64,000 bases of DNA from Holacanthus passer (GCA_025331565.1 JAFREQ010000046.1:442501-506500); one strand, 5' to 3'; counted from the stretch's first letter, positions 25,500-37,529 are shown. Numbers and translations: made by a program. Notes: a model not told the origin generated them from the letters alone.

Positions 25500-26085
25500 T
25501 GGCAGCGGTTCAAAGTCCTGTTATGGAAATCTTTAATATTTAATTCATCGATTAACATTAACAACTGAGGCAGAACTGTTTCAACAATTCCATTATTATT
25601 TGATATCTCTCCATAGAGCGATGATGGGTGGTATAATGAAAGGTGGATCTCTATTTCAACCTTGAAGGGGTTGGGCAGAGTGCCAGTAATGAAGACGTAT
25701 TAAACCTTAATGTAGCTTAATGTAGCAGGTGTCATATATATAATGTACAGAAGCTCTTTCTAAAGCATTATATTCATCGCTACTACCTTAAAAGCCACTA
25801 AATCTTATGGGCTAAGTTAGTCTGGCTATGATTCTCTTCCAATTAATCAATAGAAAAATTGTTAACACACCTTAACTGGGATCCATTAGAGTGTCCCTGG
25901 GTAATAAATGTTCCCGCGGTGCTCGGGGGGAGGGGGGGCAAACTGCCTGCTGCACTCAGGTTAATGGGCAAAGTTGAGAGAAGTGACCACTAAATCTGCA
26001 AGGACACCACATTCACACTGCCGAGCCTCTGTCGCTGGCAAATGACCAGGCCTAAGAGCTCAGCGCTAATCAATTGTTTCTGTGA
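25500..26085. promoter_or_regulatory. Strong candidate conserved non-coding element
   Basis: Nearly 600 bp, AT-rich, low in CpG and repeat-free, unlike its surroundings. Words: TTTAATATTTAATTCATCGA, AACAATTCCATTATTATTTG, GGTGGTATAATGAAAGGTGG, CCAATTAATCAATAGAAAAA, GGGTAATAAATGTTCCCGCG, GCGCTAATCAATTGTTTCTG. The density of paired TAAT/ATTA and ACAAT words fits a deeply conserved developmental enhancer. Confidence 0.45.
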
Positions 26086-26869
26086 GAGCGTTGGGCTCCG
26101 AGGACCCGGGAGAACGTCCAGCGTGATTCATTTAACCTCCGTCTGAATCCTCAGCTTCGTCCACGCTCACATGTTCTATTGATACAAAGGCCACTCATCA
26201 CTGTCGCCGACGGCGATGCGTCGGCTCGGCTCCGTGAAGGAGGACCCGCCCGACCTCCGAGCGGCTGCCGACCGCTCGGACTCAACGCTGCGTCTGTTGA
26301 TGCTGAAAATAACATCTGCAGACTTGGAGAACAACGGCAAACCTCCACAGATCATCATTAGGATAAAGTCATGGAATCACCAAACTCAACAAGTTCTCTG
26401 TTGTAATATCCTCCAAACCTCCAGGGGGCGTACGAACAAAATGTTCTGTGAAGAAAACTGAATTAGTGTTTTTAGAAGAACATCATAAAACATGGCTGCG
26501 TTACAGAAGAAGTTACTGAAATAAAAAATAAAGTTATGACCAAAGTGTTTTTAATGGAGTTGTTTCGGCGCCTCCTGGTGGCTACGAGGCCAATTAGCTT
26601 TCTTTTGCATTAACATTTTCATAAGCACTTTTTAGCACATTTATCCCGTAACTTCCTACGTCCCAAAGAACTCACGTCTTCATCCCTTCCGTTCCCTGCG
26701 GAGGCGCCGTCGAGGCTCCGAACTCTTCAGCCGACGCTCTTCTTGTCACGATGGGGATGAGTCAGCTTCAATGCATCACCGAGTAAAAGGCCCGAGAACA
26801 CGGCCGCGGTGCAGACGGAGGGGACGGCTCGGCTTCGGCTCCACTTTGAGCTGTCAGAGAATTAGATCA

Positions 26870-27085
26870 GGAGGAAAGTGTATGTGACAAGAGCTAATTA
26901 AGTCTCAACCTGACAGGAAGAGGAGGAGGCGCCCAAGGTAATTGCATTTACTTCATCTTGTAATGTGGCCCATCATAACTGCTAATTCAATTGTACAATC
27001 ATTCTGCCAACTCCTGGCCATTAAGCACACATTTAATTGCTTCCATAAAGCTTTTAATATGCAGCGCACAGAGCGGGGGACGTGA
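26870..27085. promoter_or_regulatory. Candidate conserved non-coding block
   Basis: AGAGCTAATTAAGTCTCAAC, AAGGTAATTGCATTTACTTC, TGCTAATTCAATTGTACAAT and TTAATTGCTTCCATAAAGC, closing with TTTTAATATGCAGCGC. Homeodomain-type words roughly every 40 bp. Confidence 0.42.
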
Positions 27086-27374
27086 CACGGACCCTCGCCA
27101 CCAGCCAACATGCAGATGTCCCGCCGCCGCCGCCGAGACACGGACCTGGGCGGCGCGTTATTGGACGCTGCTGTTTCCAATACATCATCGTTAGATGAGT
27201 GTTTGGGGCCGTTTCGTGGTTGTAATTCAGAGGCTGGACGGATGGACTTCAGCTGTGGTTTGGGTCTGACACGTCTCTCTGTTGTTGCGTGAGCACAGTT
27301 TATCTGTCCGGCAGACAGACGTGAAGACAAGACGGGAAGGAGACACCGCGGAGTCTGAGAGGAATCAGGGAGAG

Positions 27375-27425
27375 CATCCATGCTCCCCTCAGGATGAACC
27401 ATCGCTGAGACTTTACAGAACAAAT
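27375..27425 (-). mobile_element. Fragment of teleost interspersed repeat
   Basis: CCATGCTCCCCTCAGGATGA on the plus strand is the complement of a segment in the 7635-7880 copy. Only about 50 bp remain. Confidence 0.45.
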
Positions 27426-27829
27426 GAGCAATAGCTTAAAGCTTAAATTTGAACTACGGTTTAAAGGTTGGAAAAAATCCTATTCAAGTCAAGTTTATGA
27501 TTAAACGAAAGCACACAGGCCGTATCTTGACCTCAGGATGTGGCGACTGTTTCTGGCGCTGAGTCTGAAAATATACTGTTAATGTTGAAGTTTCATTTTG
27601 ATCTCAGATTCACATTTGAATCACATTTGTTGTTTTGTGTTGTAAATGTCCAACGGTGTCTCTGGGCTGTAAGACGTCAACAACATCAGCGTCGGTGCAG
27701 CGGCGGCGGCTCGAGGCCGCCGGCGGCGATAAGCAGACTGCTCTGTGAGTGAGAGGAGGAGGAGGAGGAGGAGAAAGGGGAGGCAGGTCTGATAACGTCC
27801 CGGTGGGGGCCGGAGCTCAGGGGCCCCGA

Positions 27830-28185
27830 CAAGCAGAGACATATATAACAGCAAACAAAGGCCGAGGAGACAGAGCATCAATAGCCGCACATGTACGGCC
27901 TCATTAGCGTCTCCACACAAAGGCGCTGTCGATGGCGGCAGTGTTATGGAGCAGTCTCTCAAATTAAAATCTTGTATCAAACTGCATCTGATGGCAACAA
28001 CTATTTAGTGGTCATATTTTATGGCTGAGCCAATGAAAAGTAATAACAGTTTTATTTAATGTATCTGCTCCTGCCAGCTGCCGGCCGGAGAGGCTCTTAA
28101 TAGGAGCTGTCCATCACTGTCAGCCGCCGCCGGAGCCCAACAAGAGGCCGCTGTAATAAACATGAGGGGAGATAACGGCGGCCGC
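27830..28185. promoter_or_regulatory. Candidate conserved non-coding block
   Basis: Repeat-free: ATCAATAGCCGCACATGTAC, GCCTCATTAGCGTCTCCACA, TGGTCATATTTTATGGCTGA, CAATGAAAAGTAATAACAG, TTTATTTAATGTATC and GCTGTAATAAACATGAGG. Bounded by CpG-rich CGCCGCCG tracts. Confidence 0.4.
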
Positions 28186-29249
28186 CGCCGCCCCAGCGGC
28201 TCGCTCCTGTTCACTTCCTGCTCAACCAGCCGTTTGTCATCGGAGTTTGTAACTCGCCGAGAGACGCTTGTTTCTCTGTCCGCTTTTAATCAAACAGCTC
28301 GTCTGCTGAGACGTTAATGGAGGAAGATCAAAACATTTTCATACAGTTCTGCTCTGGAACATGGATCAATCCTGAATTCACGTCTTCTGTAGCTTCATTA
28401 ATCCAAGATGATCAATCTCCCGTCTGCTCGTTCCGAACCTGAGCTCAGAGTCGTTACCACCTGTCGTACCTGGTGGGCGGAGTCACCCGGACCAGGTGGC
28501 CTCTGACCTTCATCACTGACAGTCTCTCCTCGTGCTTCTCTCACTCTGTGTTTACTGTTCTGTTCACAGATAAAAAGCTTTTTCATCATTTCATGATATT
28601 CTGTGTTTCTCAGTCTGTGTCTTCAGAGTAAACGCTCAGCTTTTACTCTGAAGACTTTCCTTCCCCTCAACCTCTCGCTCGCTTCATTCATCCTTTTATT
28701 TTCACACCAGTATTTTTTTCCTTGTGAGTCTGTCTGAAGTTTCAGCAGGTAAATCTGGACTCACAATAAATGAATAAAGCTAAAGGAGTTTTCTGCCCAT
28801 ATTTTCAGTTTTGTTCATCATTATGTTTAAAGACACGAGAATAATTCCTTCAGGAAATGACAAATTTTATTTCTACAAAAGCAAAATAAATCCCCTGATT
28901 TTGCCTTTAATGTTGTTGTTGTTCCTCTTTGTCTTTATTTCTCCCTGTTTTTTGCCTGAATCTTCTGTTTTTTCTAATTATCACTCTCGTCTCTTTGTAT
29001 TGATTTTAAAATCTGAAATCGTCTGTGTGTCGTCTTAATGTGCAGGAGTGTGTGTGTGTGTGTGTGTGTGTGTTTGTATACGCTGGCCTGCGTGTGTGTG
29101 CACCAGTGAATCCTCTCCCACAATGCACTGCAGAGCCTCCCCTCCCCTTGATTAGAGGACAGCAGTGTGGGTAATAAGAGCGAGACGTTCTGGGTGCAGT
29201 TTTAATCTTTATAAAAACCTTCACCCGGTCCTCGTCCCACCGGAGGGAG

Positions 29250-29560
29250 ATTAAATGCTTCTTCACATTAGTAATGTCAGCACAAAATGATTATCTTTTC
29301 TGAATAATTTATTCCTCAGCCCGGCGTAATTTTCTTATCTCTCCCTTTTTGCCTCTTTTACTCTGCAGGAGACAGTAAATGGCTGTTAGTCTCCAGAAAA
29401 CCTATGGATCGCCGTTTCCATCAATCAATTAAAAAACACTTACCTCACACTCAACATGATTTATATCTTGTTAATAGAATTGTCTCACTATATCCCTATA
29501 TTATTATAGCCTTAATTCCATTAGCTGTTTGCTTAATGCTTTTTTTAGGGCTGACCTCCA
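29250..29560. promoter_or_regulatory. Candidate conserved non-coding block
   Basis: CACATTAGTAATGTCAGCAC (a near-palindromic TTAGTAATG), TTCTGAATAATTTATTCCTC, ATCAATCAATTAAAAAACAC, TTAATAGAATTGTCTCACTA and CTTAATTCCATTAGC. AT-rich, low CpG. Confidence 0.4.
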
Positions 29561-30294
29561 GGAGCAGGCAGATAGACGGGGGATTAGTCCGATATTGGCC
29601 AGAGCGCAGAGCCTCTTTCTGGGAATGTTGTAGGTCAGGGCGGCCGTGGGACTCCGGACGCCGGCCCCGATTGGCTGCCGTAATCCCAAAGACCTCGCCC
29701 CGTCATTAGTCGAAACGGCGTCTTCGCGAACGACAGACAGAAGTGGATCCTCGACCCGTTTGACGCTTCATCGCAGGTTGAGTCTCTATCCGACTGTTTG
29801 AAAGCTGTTTGTGAGAACGACTCGATCCGAACACTCGGCCATCGGATTTTATCCATCTCGCATCAGATGGAGGCAGAAACAGGAGGAAGTTACTGTTGAG
29901 TTCTTGTGTCTTGTGTCCATAAGGACAGAAAATACAATTAAACTTTGTGGCCGGTTGAACACAGGAGGCGCCACTTCACGAGCCCTCAGATTCCTCCTGC
30001 GAGCCCTGCAGGAGCGCCCCCTTCAGGCCGCTGTCATACAGAACACACGTTTTGTTGATCATGCAAACCAGCATAATGTATGATTCATGGTATTTACTGA
30101 GTGATTTACAGCCAAAAGTACAAACAGTCATTCTGATAATGAGCCGACAAACAGAAATGAATTTGTTCATAGACTCGACGTCACGCGACTGAGGCCAAAG
30201 CTCATCATTTAAATCTGGTGCCCTTGACTCAACTGCATGTAAGTTAGATTTTAAATATTCATCACATACGGCCCCGTGAACCCATTACTGTGCT

Positions 30295-30297
<3 letters not shown>

Positions 30298-30328
<31 letters not shown>
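30298..30328. repeat. (CA)n microsatellite
   Basis: About 15 CA units. Confidence 0.95.
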
Positions 30329-30329
<1 letters not shown>

Positions 30330-30544
30330 ATGAGTTAAAAACTACCACAAAGTGTCATCAAATAATCAATCATACTGTGATGGCGCTCGTCTATTACTGA
30401 AGCGTGTTGCATCGTATTTTAATACATTATGAGCGAGTGAAGATCAGCAGTGAAACAGGAAGCAGATGAATTCAGCTGCGGAGCTAATGAGGATCAGATC
30501 TGGCAACCTTTGATACCAAACCTCCCTCACGTCCATGTCGAACA

Positions 30545-30850
30545 TGAGGTGAGATGATCAAGGTCTGAACCTCATGGTGGCGCTAGAGGAAAAACCAGTG
30601 GTCCAAAGGAGTCATCCTCTGAGAACCATGAACCACGAGTCCCACTGAGGCGGGTTTACATGCCGCAGCCACCAGGGGGCGCTGGTGTCTGTCCTCTGTC
30701 GCTGTGGCATCACATCAGGACCAGCATGCTAACACGCTAACACGCTAAACTAAGATGATAAACACAGTGAACAGCATGTTAGCATGTTGACGTTAGCATT
30801 TAGCCTCACAGAGATGCTAAAGTCTGCAAACGATCATTAGCAAAATTAAT
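30545..30850 (+). mobile_element. Teleost interspersed repeat, longest copy
   Basis: CTCATGGTGGCGCTAGAGGA, GTCATCCTCTGAGAACCATG, then ATGCTAACACGCTAACACGC and CATGTTAGCATGTTGACGTT, ending in AGCCTCACAGAGATGCTAAA. This is the usual word order of a family abundant in teleosts; the left part matches 7635-7880. Confidence 0.65.
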
Positions 30851-31914
30851 AATGAATATTTTAATATCTTCAGTCTTATTAAATTAATAACAATTTAATA
30901 AGACTAAAGATGAAAAAGTTGTTGTTTTGTTGAATGTGAGTCGTTTCCTGCTGAACCAAACAAACATTTTCTCATCTTACAGCTGATGGAATAAAATTGA
31001 ATTGAATTGAATTTTAAGTTAATTAAGTTCACAAAACATCAAATTTTAGTAAACAAACACAAACAAAGTGTCAGGAGCTTTAAAAAAGGCTGAAAATCCT
31101 CCTTGATCCCGTTTTCGTTCACTTTAATCAACTCAACAACAACAAAGCCACAAACAGCGGAAACATTAACAAGTCAGAGAAAATAATGAGATCAACATAA
31201 TTCATTGAATTAAAAACTCTGTTTCAGTTTTTCTTTAATCTTCTCTGAATATAAACCAACTTCATTCTTTGGCTCTTTGGATTTTTGATTTTTTCTGCTG
31301 TTTAAAACAAAATCATTAACAGAAGAATTAAATTATTTGTTCTCAGCTTTGAGAAAAACATCAGTCAGATGAATCGTTATATTTTGATATTGAATGAGTT
31401 TATGTTTATATTTCATCATGTTCAAAGTGTCCAGATGTGAAATGATTCCAGTTTAAAATAAGATGATGTGAAACTGCTGCTTTAGAAATAAAATCCTCGC
31501 GTCTGTTCTGAGGAACAAACCCGGCCGCCATCGTCACGTCGGTGCTTCATGTCGACGGAGGCTCCGATCGTTCAGCCTAATTGAATGAAGCTCTCAGGCC
31601 TGATCGCACTCAGGATACGCAGCTTTAATTGACATTTGCTGAAGCCAAACAAAGGACAGTCGAGCCGTAAGGCTCATTTAAACGTATTAATCCCAAGAAT
31701 AAATTGTCCTCTTCAATCTGTTATTGATTTGAAAATGAGTTAAACAGGAAATCGATCCAGAAAATATAAAACAAACTCAGAGCAGCGTTTCTCCAGATTT
31801 ATGTGAATTTATTTAAAGCGGTAACGTTTGATTAGAAGAGATCGTTCATGCCGGAGAAGAAATGAACAGAGCTGCCACACACACACACACACACACTTGC
31901 TCTGAAACTGGAGA

Positions 31915-32720
31915 GGCTCTTATTGTGGCGGGGCCTCTCCGGCCTCCTCTCCAAGTCTCCATCATGAGGCGACAGATAATAAGAAATCCCTGCTCTCGGC
32001 TCCTGAAGGATGGGGCTTTGGATGAGGGGTTAAACTGGTGAGAGCATGTTTGCTAAGCTGTTTGAGGAGCATTCTCATATGGCCTGTGGCAGCGATGGGA
32101 GGAGGAGGAGGAGGAGGAGAGGAGGAGGAGGAGAGAGAGGGGGTATATTTTTTTCCCCCTGTCTTTCCATCTCAGTGCACCGGAGTGCAATGATGGAATG
32201 ACCTGGACTTGATCTTTGAGGGCAACACGGCTGATGGCTGCTGCAGATTGATAAATTGATTCAAAACTATTACCATGGTAAAAAAGCAATAAGGTCATAA
32301 AAATTGCATCGGTCCAGCCGGCTAAGTAAATCCAAGGCATTTTGGGGAGCGGGGACGGTGGGACAGGAGACACCGGGCATGAGGTGGAATGAGAGAGCAA
32401 GAAATGACTTTGAAGAGCTCATCATCTTCAATCTATTTTTCCTGCCGGGGCTCCATGCCGCTGCATAGAGGCACTTCATTACAGGGGAATAACTGTACAC
32501 AGGCAGAGCCCCCGGCCCCCCCGGCCCCTCGGGCCCCCGGGGGGCTCCGGCTGCTTAATACCTCATCACTGGCTTCATTGAACGCTTTAATCTGCACTCC
32601 TGTGATCAATAGAAGCCCGCTGTAAATTAAAAGGGCCATTTCGTGTAATCAACCCTGTTAATGCTCATTCTGAAAACCATTATTTGTGGAAGGTATTTAG
32701 GAGAAAATTGCCACCGTGAC
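31915..32720. promoter_or_regulatory. Strong candidate conserved non-coding element cluster
   Basis: Words: GGACTTGATCTTTGAGGGCA (TCF-like), AGATTGATAAATTGATTCAA, AAAGCAATAAGGTCATAAAA, GGCACTTCATTACAGGGGAA, CTTAATACCTCATCACTGG, CCTGTGATCAATAGAAGCCC, GTAAATTAAAAGGGCC and CCTGTTAATGCTCATTCTG. A GGA run (32099-32138) and a C-rich patch (32510-32540) interrupt it. Confidence 0.42.
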
Positions 32721-33539
32721 GAGTCCTGGAGCCCCGAGCTGACAGCCGGCGGCGGCGCTCGGGGTTTTGGAGACCACCAGAAATCGGGGGGGTTGGTCCA
32801 GGGGACGGCTGAGACGCAGTGCAGCTGCAGGACGAGTCGTCCACGAGCCGGCGAGGGCGTGTCCAGCGTTTACGGCCTGTGAGGTCAGTAAACAGCATCA
32901 TCGTGATGCAGAGTCCAGTTAAATGATCCCTCCGGACTCGATCGCCGAACAATGAAGCCAATATTTCTGAACATTAAAACATCTGGAGGCAAATAAAGGT
33001 CGTTAATGTGATGATTTCACAGCTTCTGGTGACTAGAGGAGCTGCAAACTGAGCTGATTCATCACAGACACAAAGACGTGAACACACACGTCCCCCAAAA
33101 CATTCGAAGCCTGGTTCCTCATCTGTTCATGTGAAGGTTTGGATGCTGGACTGTGTCTGAGTGGATGAGACTGAAGTCCAGCTCCTGGTTCAGACGGTAA
33201 AAACAGACAGATGTTGGATGTTAATGTGACCACCGTCGTTCCTGAACCAAGAGTCACTGAACACAACCAGGAAAATATCACAGTCAGTTTCAGGATTTTA
33301 CTGCTTTAGTTCCCTGAAAACTTCAGTGAAATGCTTCATTTCATTGTTGTGGGATTTGTGAGTGTAAGAAAGACACAGAACATCGTGGAGCTGAACAGAG
33401 TGTCCGTGTTGATGAGAGCACGGAGCAGGTGGGATGAAGACGAGGCCCGTGAGTCCAAAATGGAGTGAGACGTGTCTGTGGGAAAGATGGAGGCTGGGAA
33501 ATGGAGGAGAGGAGAGATCCGTCAGGAGGGAGGGGATGT

Positions 33540-33540
33540 G

Positions 33541-33610
<70 letters not shown>
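33540..33610. repeat. (CA)n microsatellite with one interruption
   Basis: About 70 bp of CA with a single TCACA break, between two unique sequences. Confidence 0.96.
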
Positions 33611-33611
<1 letters not shown>

Positions 33612-33829
33612 CCACCGGGAGCGAAAATGAAATTTTCCAGGCCGCTATTTCTGCAGCAAATTCAATTACTGAAGGCACTTGTACAAAGAGCTGTGACTTC
33701 CCTGATGGCGAGATTGGAAAAGGCTGATGGCTGCAGACAGTGAATAACAGGACGAGGCCGCGGCGTCGGCCGAGCGGCGGGTACGAGCGCGGAAACAATA
33801 AGACCGATGCGGACAGGTGAGGGGGGGTC

Positions 33830-34045
33830 TGCGATAAAAGGTTACGAGTTTAGAAAAGTTCTATCACATTATCTTCCTCTTCTATAAAGTGAGAGGAGAG
33901 ATTAAGGCGCGACCCCGCGCCGAGCTGTGATTTACAAATGGCTATTGTCAATACACATGAGTCGTCCTCCATCGCATATCGTGGCACTTAAACGCACCTG
34001 AGATGATAAATAGGAGCTGAGACAGGGCAGGATATTAACCTCAGA
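33830..34045. promoter_or_regulatory. Candidate conserved non-coding block
   Basis: CTATCACATTATCTTCCTCT, GTGATTTACAAATGGCTATTG (SOX-like CTATTGT), CAATACACATGAG and GAGATGATAAATAGGAGC. Repeat-free apart from one CpG patch at 33905-33925. Confidence 0.36.
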
Positions 34046-34416
34046 CACACCTGTGGAGCGACACAGAGAATCACCTGAGACGCTCCCGCTGCACCGTGTG
34101 AATGCAGATCAATGAGGGAACTGGTTTCACTTGTTGAAGCAGTTCTCTGTCACCTGCTGCTGTGAATCACACGTGAACCTTTCATTAAACTAAACGAAAC
34201 TCTTGTCTTAAATCAACCTCAGATTCAAAATATAAACAGTGAAAAAGTCCAAACTGAATTTGTTAACAGTGAAACAAATATCACATTCATCTTTTTTGGA
34301 CGTTTGGGGAAAGTTTCGAAACATTTGCTTGTTCATTTAGAGACTTTATTCATTGTCCTATTTAACAGATCAGCTTCAATATAAATATGTAACAGGTAGT
34401 GATGTTTGTGCAGCGT

Positions 34417-34923
34417 CCTCCTCCTCCTCTTCCTCCTCCTCCTCCTCCTGCTCCTGCTCCTCCTGCTCCTCCTCCTCCTCCTCCTCCTCCTGCTGCTCCT
34501 GCTCCTCCTCCTCCTCCTCCTGCTCCTCCTGCTGCTCCTGCTCCTCCTCCTCCTCCTCCTGCTCCTCCTCCTCCTCCTCCTGCTCCTCCTCCTCCTCCTC
34601 CTGCTCCTCCTCTTCCTCCTCCTGCTCCTCCTGCTCCTCCTCCTCCTCCTGCTGCTCCTGCTCCTCCTCCTCCTCCTCCTGCTCCTCCTCCTGCTGCTCC
34701 TGCTCCTCCTCCTCCTCCTCCTGCTCCTCCTCCTGCTCCTCCTCTTCCTCCTCCTGCTCCTCCTGCTCCTCCTCCTCCTCCTGCTCCTCCTGCTCCTGCT
34801 CCTCCTCCTCCTGCTGCTCCTCCTCCTCCTCCTCCTCCTCCTCCTCCTCCTGCTCCTCCTCCTCCTCCTCCTCTTCCTCCTCCTGCTCCTCCTCCTCCTC
34901 CTCCTCCTCCTCCTCCTCCTCGT
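34417..34923 (+). repeat. (CTC CTG)n polypyrimidine trinucleotide array
   Basis: About 505 bp of CTC triplets with regular CTG substitutions. It translates as poly-S/C, poly-P/A and poly-L on the plus strand and poly-R on the minus strand. All of these frames are artefacts. Longer patterns such as CTCCTGCTGCTCCTG recur every 60-150 bp, showing internal block duplication. Confidence 0.96.
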
Positions 34924-35363
34924 CGGCCGGTCGGCTCTCAGTCTTCGTCGAGCTTGGCCGGTCTCTGGAAAATGACTGTCCTGTGAGTTAATCCCACTCG
35001 CCTGCTCCTCATTCTCATTGTGTGCTTTTCCTTTAATTTCTCCTTTCTGTGCCACAAAGCCGGCGGCATTAGCTCCGAGGAAGAGGGGATCTAAAGTATT
35101 TGATTCCAATTCCAGGCAAACCCTGAGGGGGACTTCATCAGCAGCAGCCGCTCGTGTTTCACACTGAGACGGATGGAGAGCGGAGAGAAAAGCTATTAAT
35201 GCTGTTTCTTAAAAGGTCAATAACATTCGCTGTAATGACTCTGACTGTTTCATCCAAATATATGAGTGTGTGAGTCTGCGGCCGACAGCCAGAGGCCTGA
35301 TGGACCTGAGTGACAAAGGAGGATCCTCCTGTCAAAACACCCAGCACGAGAAGCAATGAGTGA

Positions 35364-35400
<37 letters not shown>

Positions 35401-35672
35401 TCTTGATCTTCATCCAGTTTCACTGTTTTTAAAATTTTACAACATGCACTTAAGATAATAACATGTTTGTGCACAATATAATAACTTGTGCAAACAAGAT
35501 GTTAACGTGTGGTCGCTGCAGGTAAACTCCAGTCAAGGTGTGTTTGGGTCAGGTGACACTTTGTTAAGGTCAGGTGGTCACTGTTAATGAAAAGGTGAAC
35601 GTGTGTGATGGACGTGAACTCAGCCTCCTCATCTCCAGCTCAACTCTCTACATGAGGATGAGCTTGTTGCTG

Positions 35673-35677
<5 letters not shown>

Positions 35678-35734
<57 letters not shown>
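35678..35734. repeat. (GT)n microsatellite
   Basis: About 28 uninterrupted GT units, the longest pure dinucleotide tract in the window. Confidence 0.96.
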
Positions 35735-35735
<1 letters not shown>

Positions 35736-35799
35736 GGTGGAGGAGCTTGTGTTTGGGGGAGATGGGATGATATGTGCTTGTGTTTGTCCAGAGCTGAAA

Positions 35800-36165
35800 C
35801 AGTGTGATATCATCTGTGCGCCTCCCGGGCAGCTAATGTGATATTTGCTGTCGCCCTGGCCTTCAGATCCGGTGTCAAGCGGCAGATCTCATCTGCAATG
35901 TAAGACAATTTCCGCAGATCTGAAAAGACAGTTTCTCCAGTCAATAGACTATAAATTGCACTTGGAAAACGGTATCATCTTAACTAAAGGTTATTCACTT
36001 TCCTCCTGGGGTCCAGAGGGTGACCCCTCCTTTTTTAATAATTTGTATGTTTAGTTGTTTGCTCCGTCGTCCCCGAGCTCCGAGCGTCTCATCGGAGAAG
36101 CCATCAATCAGCCGCAGCCCGGCACAAACCTCCCGCCACAATATTACAGGTTATTAAAAGGCTGA
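35800..36165. promoter_or_regulatory. Strong candidate conserved non-coding element
   Basis: Repeat-free: GTGTGATATCATCTGTGCGC, GCTAATGTGATATTTGCTGT, AAGCGGCAGATCTCATCTGC, CAATAGACTATAAATTGCAC, AACTAAAGGTTATTCAC and TTTTTTAATAATTTGTATG. Two CATCTG E-boxes flank a TAAT-containing core, an arrangement often seen in neural enhancers (inference). Confidence 0.42.
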
Positions 36166-36295
36166 TCAGGAGGCAGCTGGTCGCGCGTTGGCATCGTCTA
36201 ATGATTCATCCTCCGTCTCCTCCGTCTCCTCCGTGATCAAACCGTTCACTGCAGCCGCACAGCAGGAAGAGCAGGTACAGACTCACCAGCTTCAG

Positions 36296-37100
36296 ACCCG
36301 ACACACACCTGACACACACCTGTCACACACCCGACACACACGCGACACACACCCGACACACACCCGTCACACACCCGTCACACACGCGACACACACCCGA
36401 CACACACCCGACACACACCCGTCACACACCCGTCACACACCCGTCACACACGCGACACACACCCGACACACACCCGACACACACCCGTCACACACCCGTC
36501 ACACACGCGACACACACCCGACACACACCCGACACACACCCGTCACACACCCGTCACACACCTGCACACACACCTGCACACACGCCCGTCACACGCCCGA
36601 CACACGCCCGACACACGCCCGTCACACGCCCGACACACGCCCGTCACACGCCCGACACACGCCGACACACGCCCGACACACGCCCGACACACGCCCGTCA
36701 CACGCCCGTCACACGCTCGACACACGCCCGACACACCGACACGCCCGTCACACGCCCGTCACACGCTCGACACACGCCCGACACACGCCCGTCACACGCC
36801 CGTCACACACGCGACACACACCCGACACACACCCGACACACACCCGTCACACACCCGTCACACACCTGCACACACGCCCGTCACACGCCCGACACACGCC
36901 CGACACACGCCCGTCACACGCCCGACACACGCCCGTCACACGCCCGACACACGCCCGTCACACGCCCGACACACGCTCGACACACGCTCGACACACGCTC
37001 GACACACGCCCGACACACGCCCGTCACACGCTCGACACACGCCCGACACACGCCCGTCACACACCTGCACACACACCCGTCACACACCCGTCACACAGGT
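36296..37100 (+). repeat. 11-bp CACACCCGACA minisatellite with higher-order structure
   Basis: About 800 bp of 11-bp units in two flavours: CACACACCCGA/T (36296-36570 and about 36805-36865) and CACACGCCCGA/T (36575-36800 and 36870-37060). The flavours alternate A-B-A-B, with CACCTGCACACA spacers at some boundaries. The 316-codon plus frame with an 11-residue THRHTPDTHPS-like period is an artefact. Confidence 0.95.
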
Positions 37101-37390
37101 GTGGAGGAAAAATGATTCCTGCTTCAGTCAGACCTTGAATTTTTATTCGATTTTTTGAAACTAATCAGAAAAGGAGTCAAATGACATGTGTGAACATCAG
37201 TCACTGAAAAAACATCCTGAAGATGAGACTAAAAATATGTCAAGATTCACAGAAAACTAATTAGAAAGGATCAAAGGAACAATTTTAAAATGTATAAACA
37301 TCAACAGGAGGTCGCAGGCTGCTGTGTGTGAGTCCATAAAAATCCAAAAATTCAAATGTGACCTTCGTCACACTGTGTGTTTCAGAGACA

Positions 37391-37470
37391 CTGAGGGAAC
37401 CGCGAGGAACCGTGAGGAACCGTGAGGAACCGCGAGGAACCGTGAGGAACCGTGAGGAACCGCGAGGAAC
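37391..37470 (+). repeat. 10-bp CGTGAGGAAC tandem repeat
   Basis: Eight units, alternating CGTGAGGAAC and CGCGAGGAAC, with the first one diverged. Confidence 0.95.
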
Positions 37471-37529
37471 CGTCTGGTCCCGCTCTCGCAGGTGTTCCCC
37501 TCCAGGTTCCTGCTCTGACTGAAGACGGA

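Larger units (their letters stand above)
21871..34400. other. Gene-free flank, part 3
   Basis: No gene recognised. It holds the large GT-rich array (22453-23335), microsatellites (23916-23944, 29047-29073, 30298-30328, 31877-31896, 33540-33610), interspersed repeat copies and several regulatory-looking blocks. Stretches 23750-25500, 28260-29240, 30850-31570 and 32900-33530 contain nothing I can name. Confidence 0.7.

Noticed and set aside
34333..35109. 258-codon poly-arginine frame and poly-P, poly-S, poly-L frames at 34353-34991
   Set aside because: All come from one CTC/CTG triplet array. Every frame is open because the repeat lacks stop codons.
36188..37138. 316-codon plus-strand frame with an 11-residue period
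   Set aside because: It is a product of the 11-bp minisatellite (33 nt gives 11 codons). The short unique ends have no homology I recognise.
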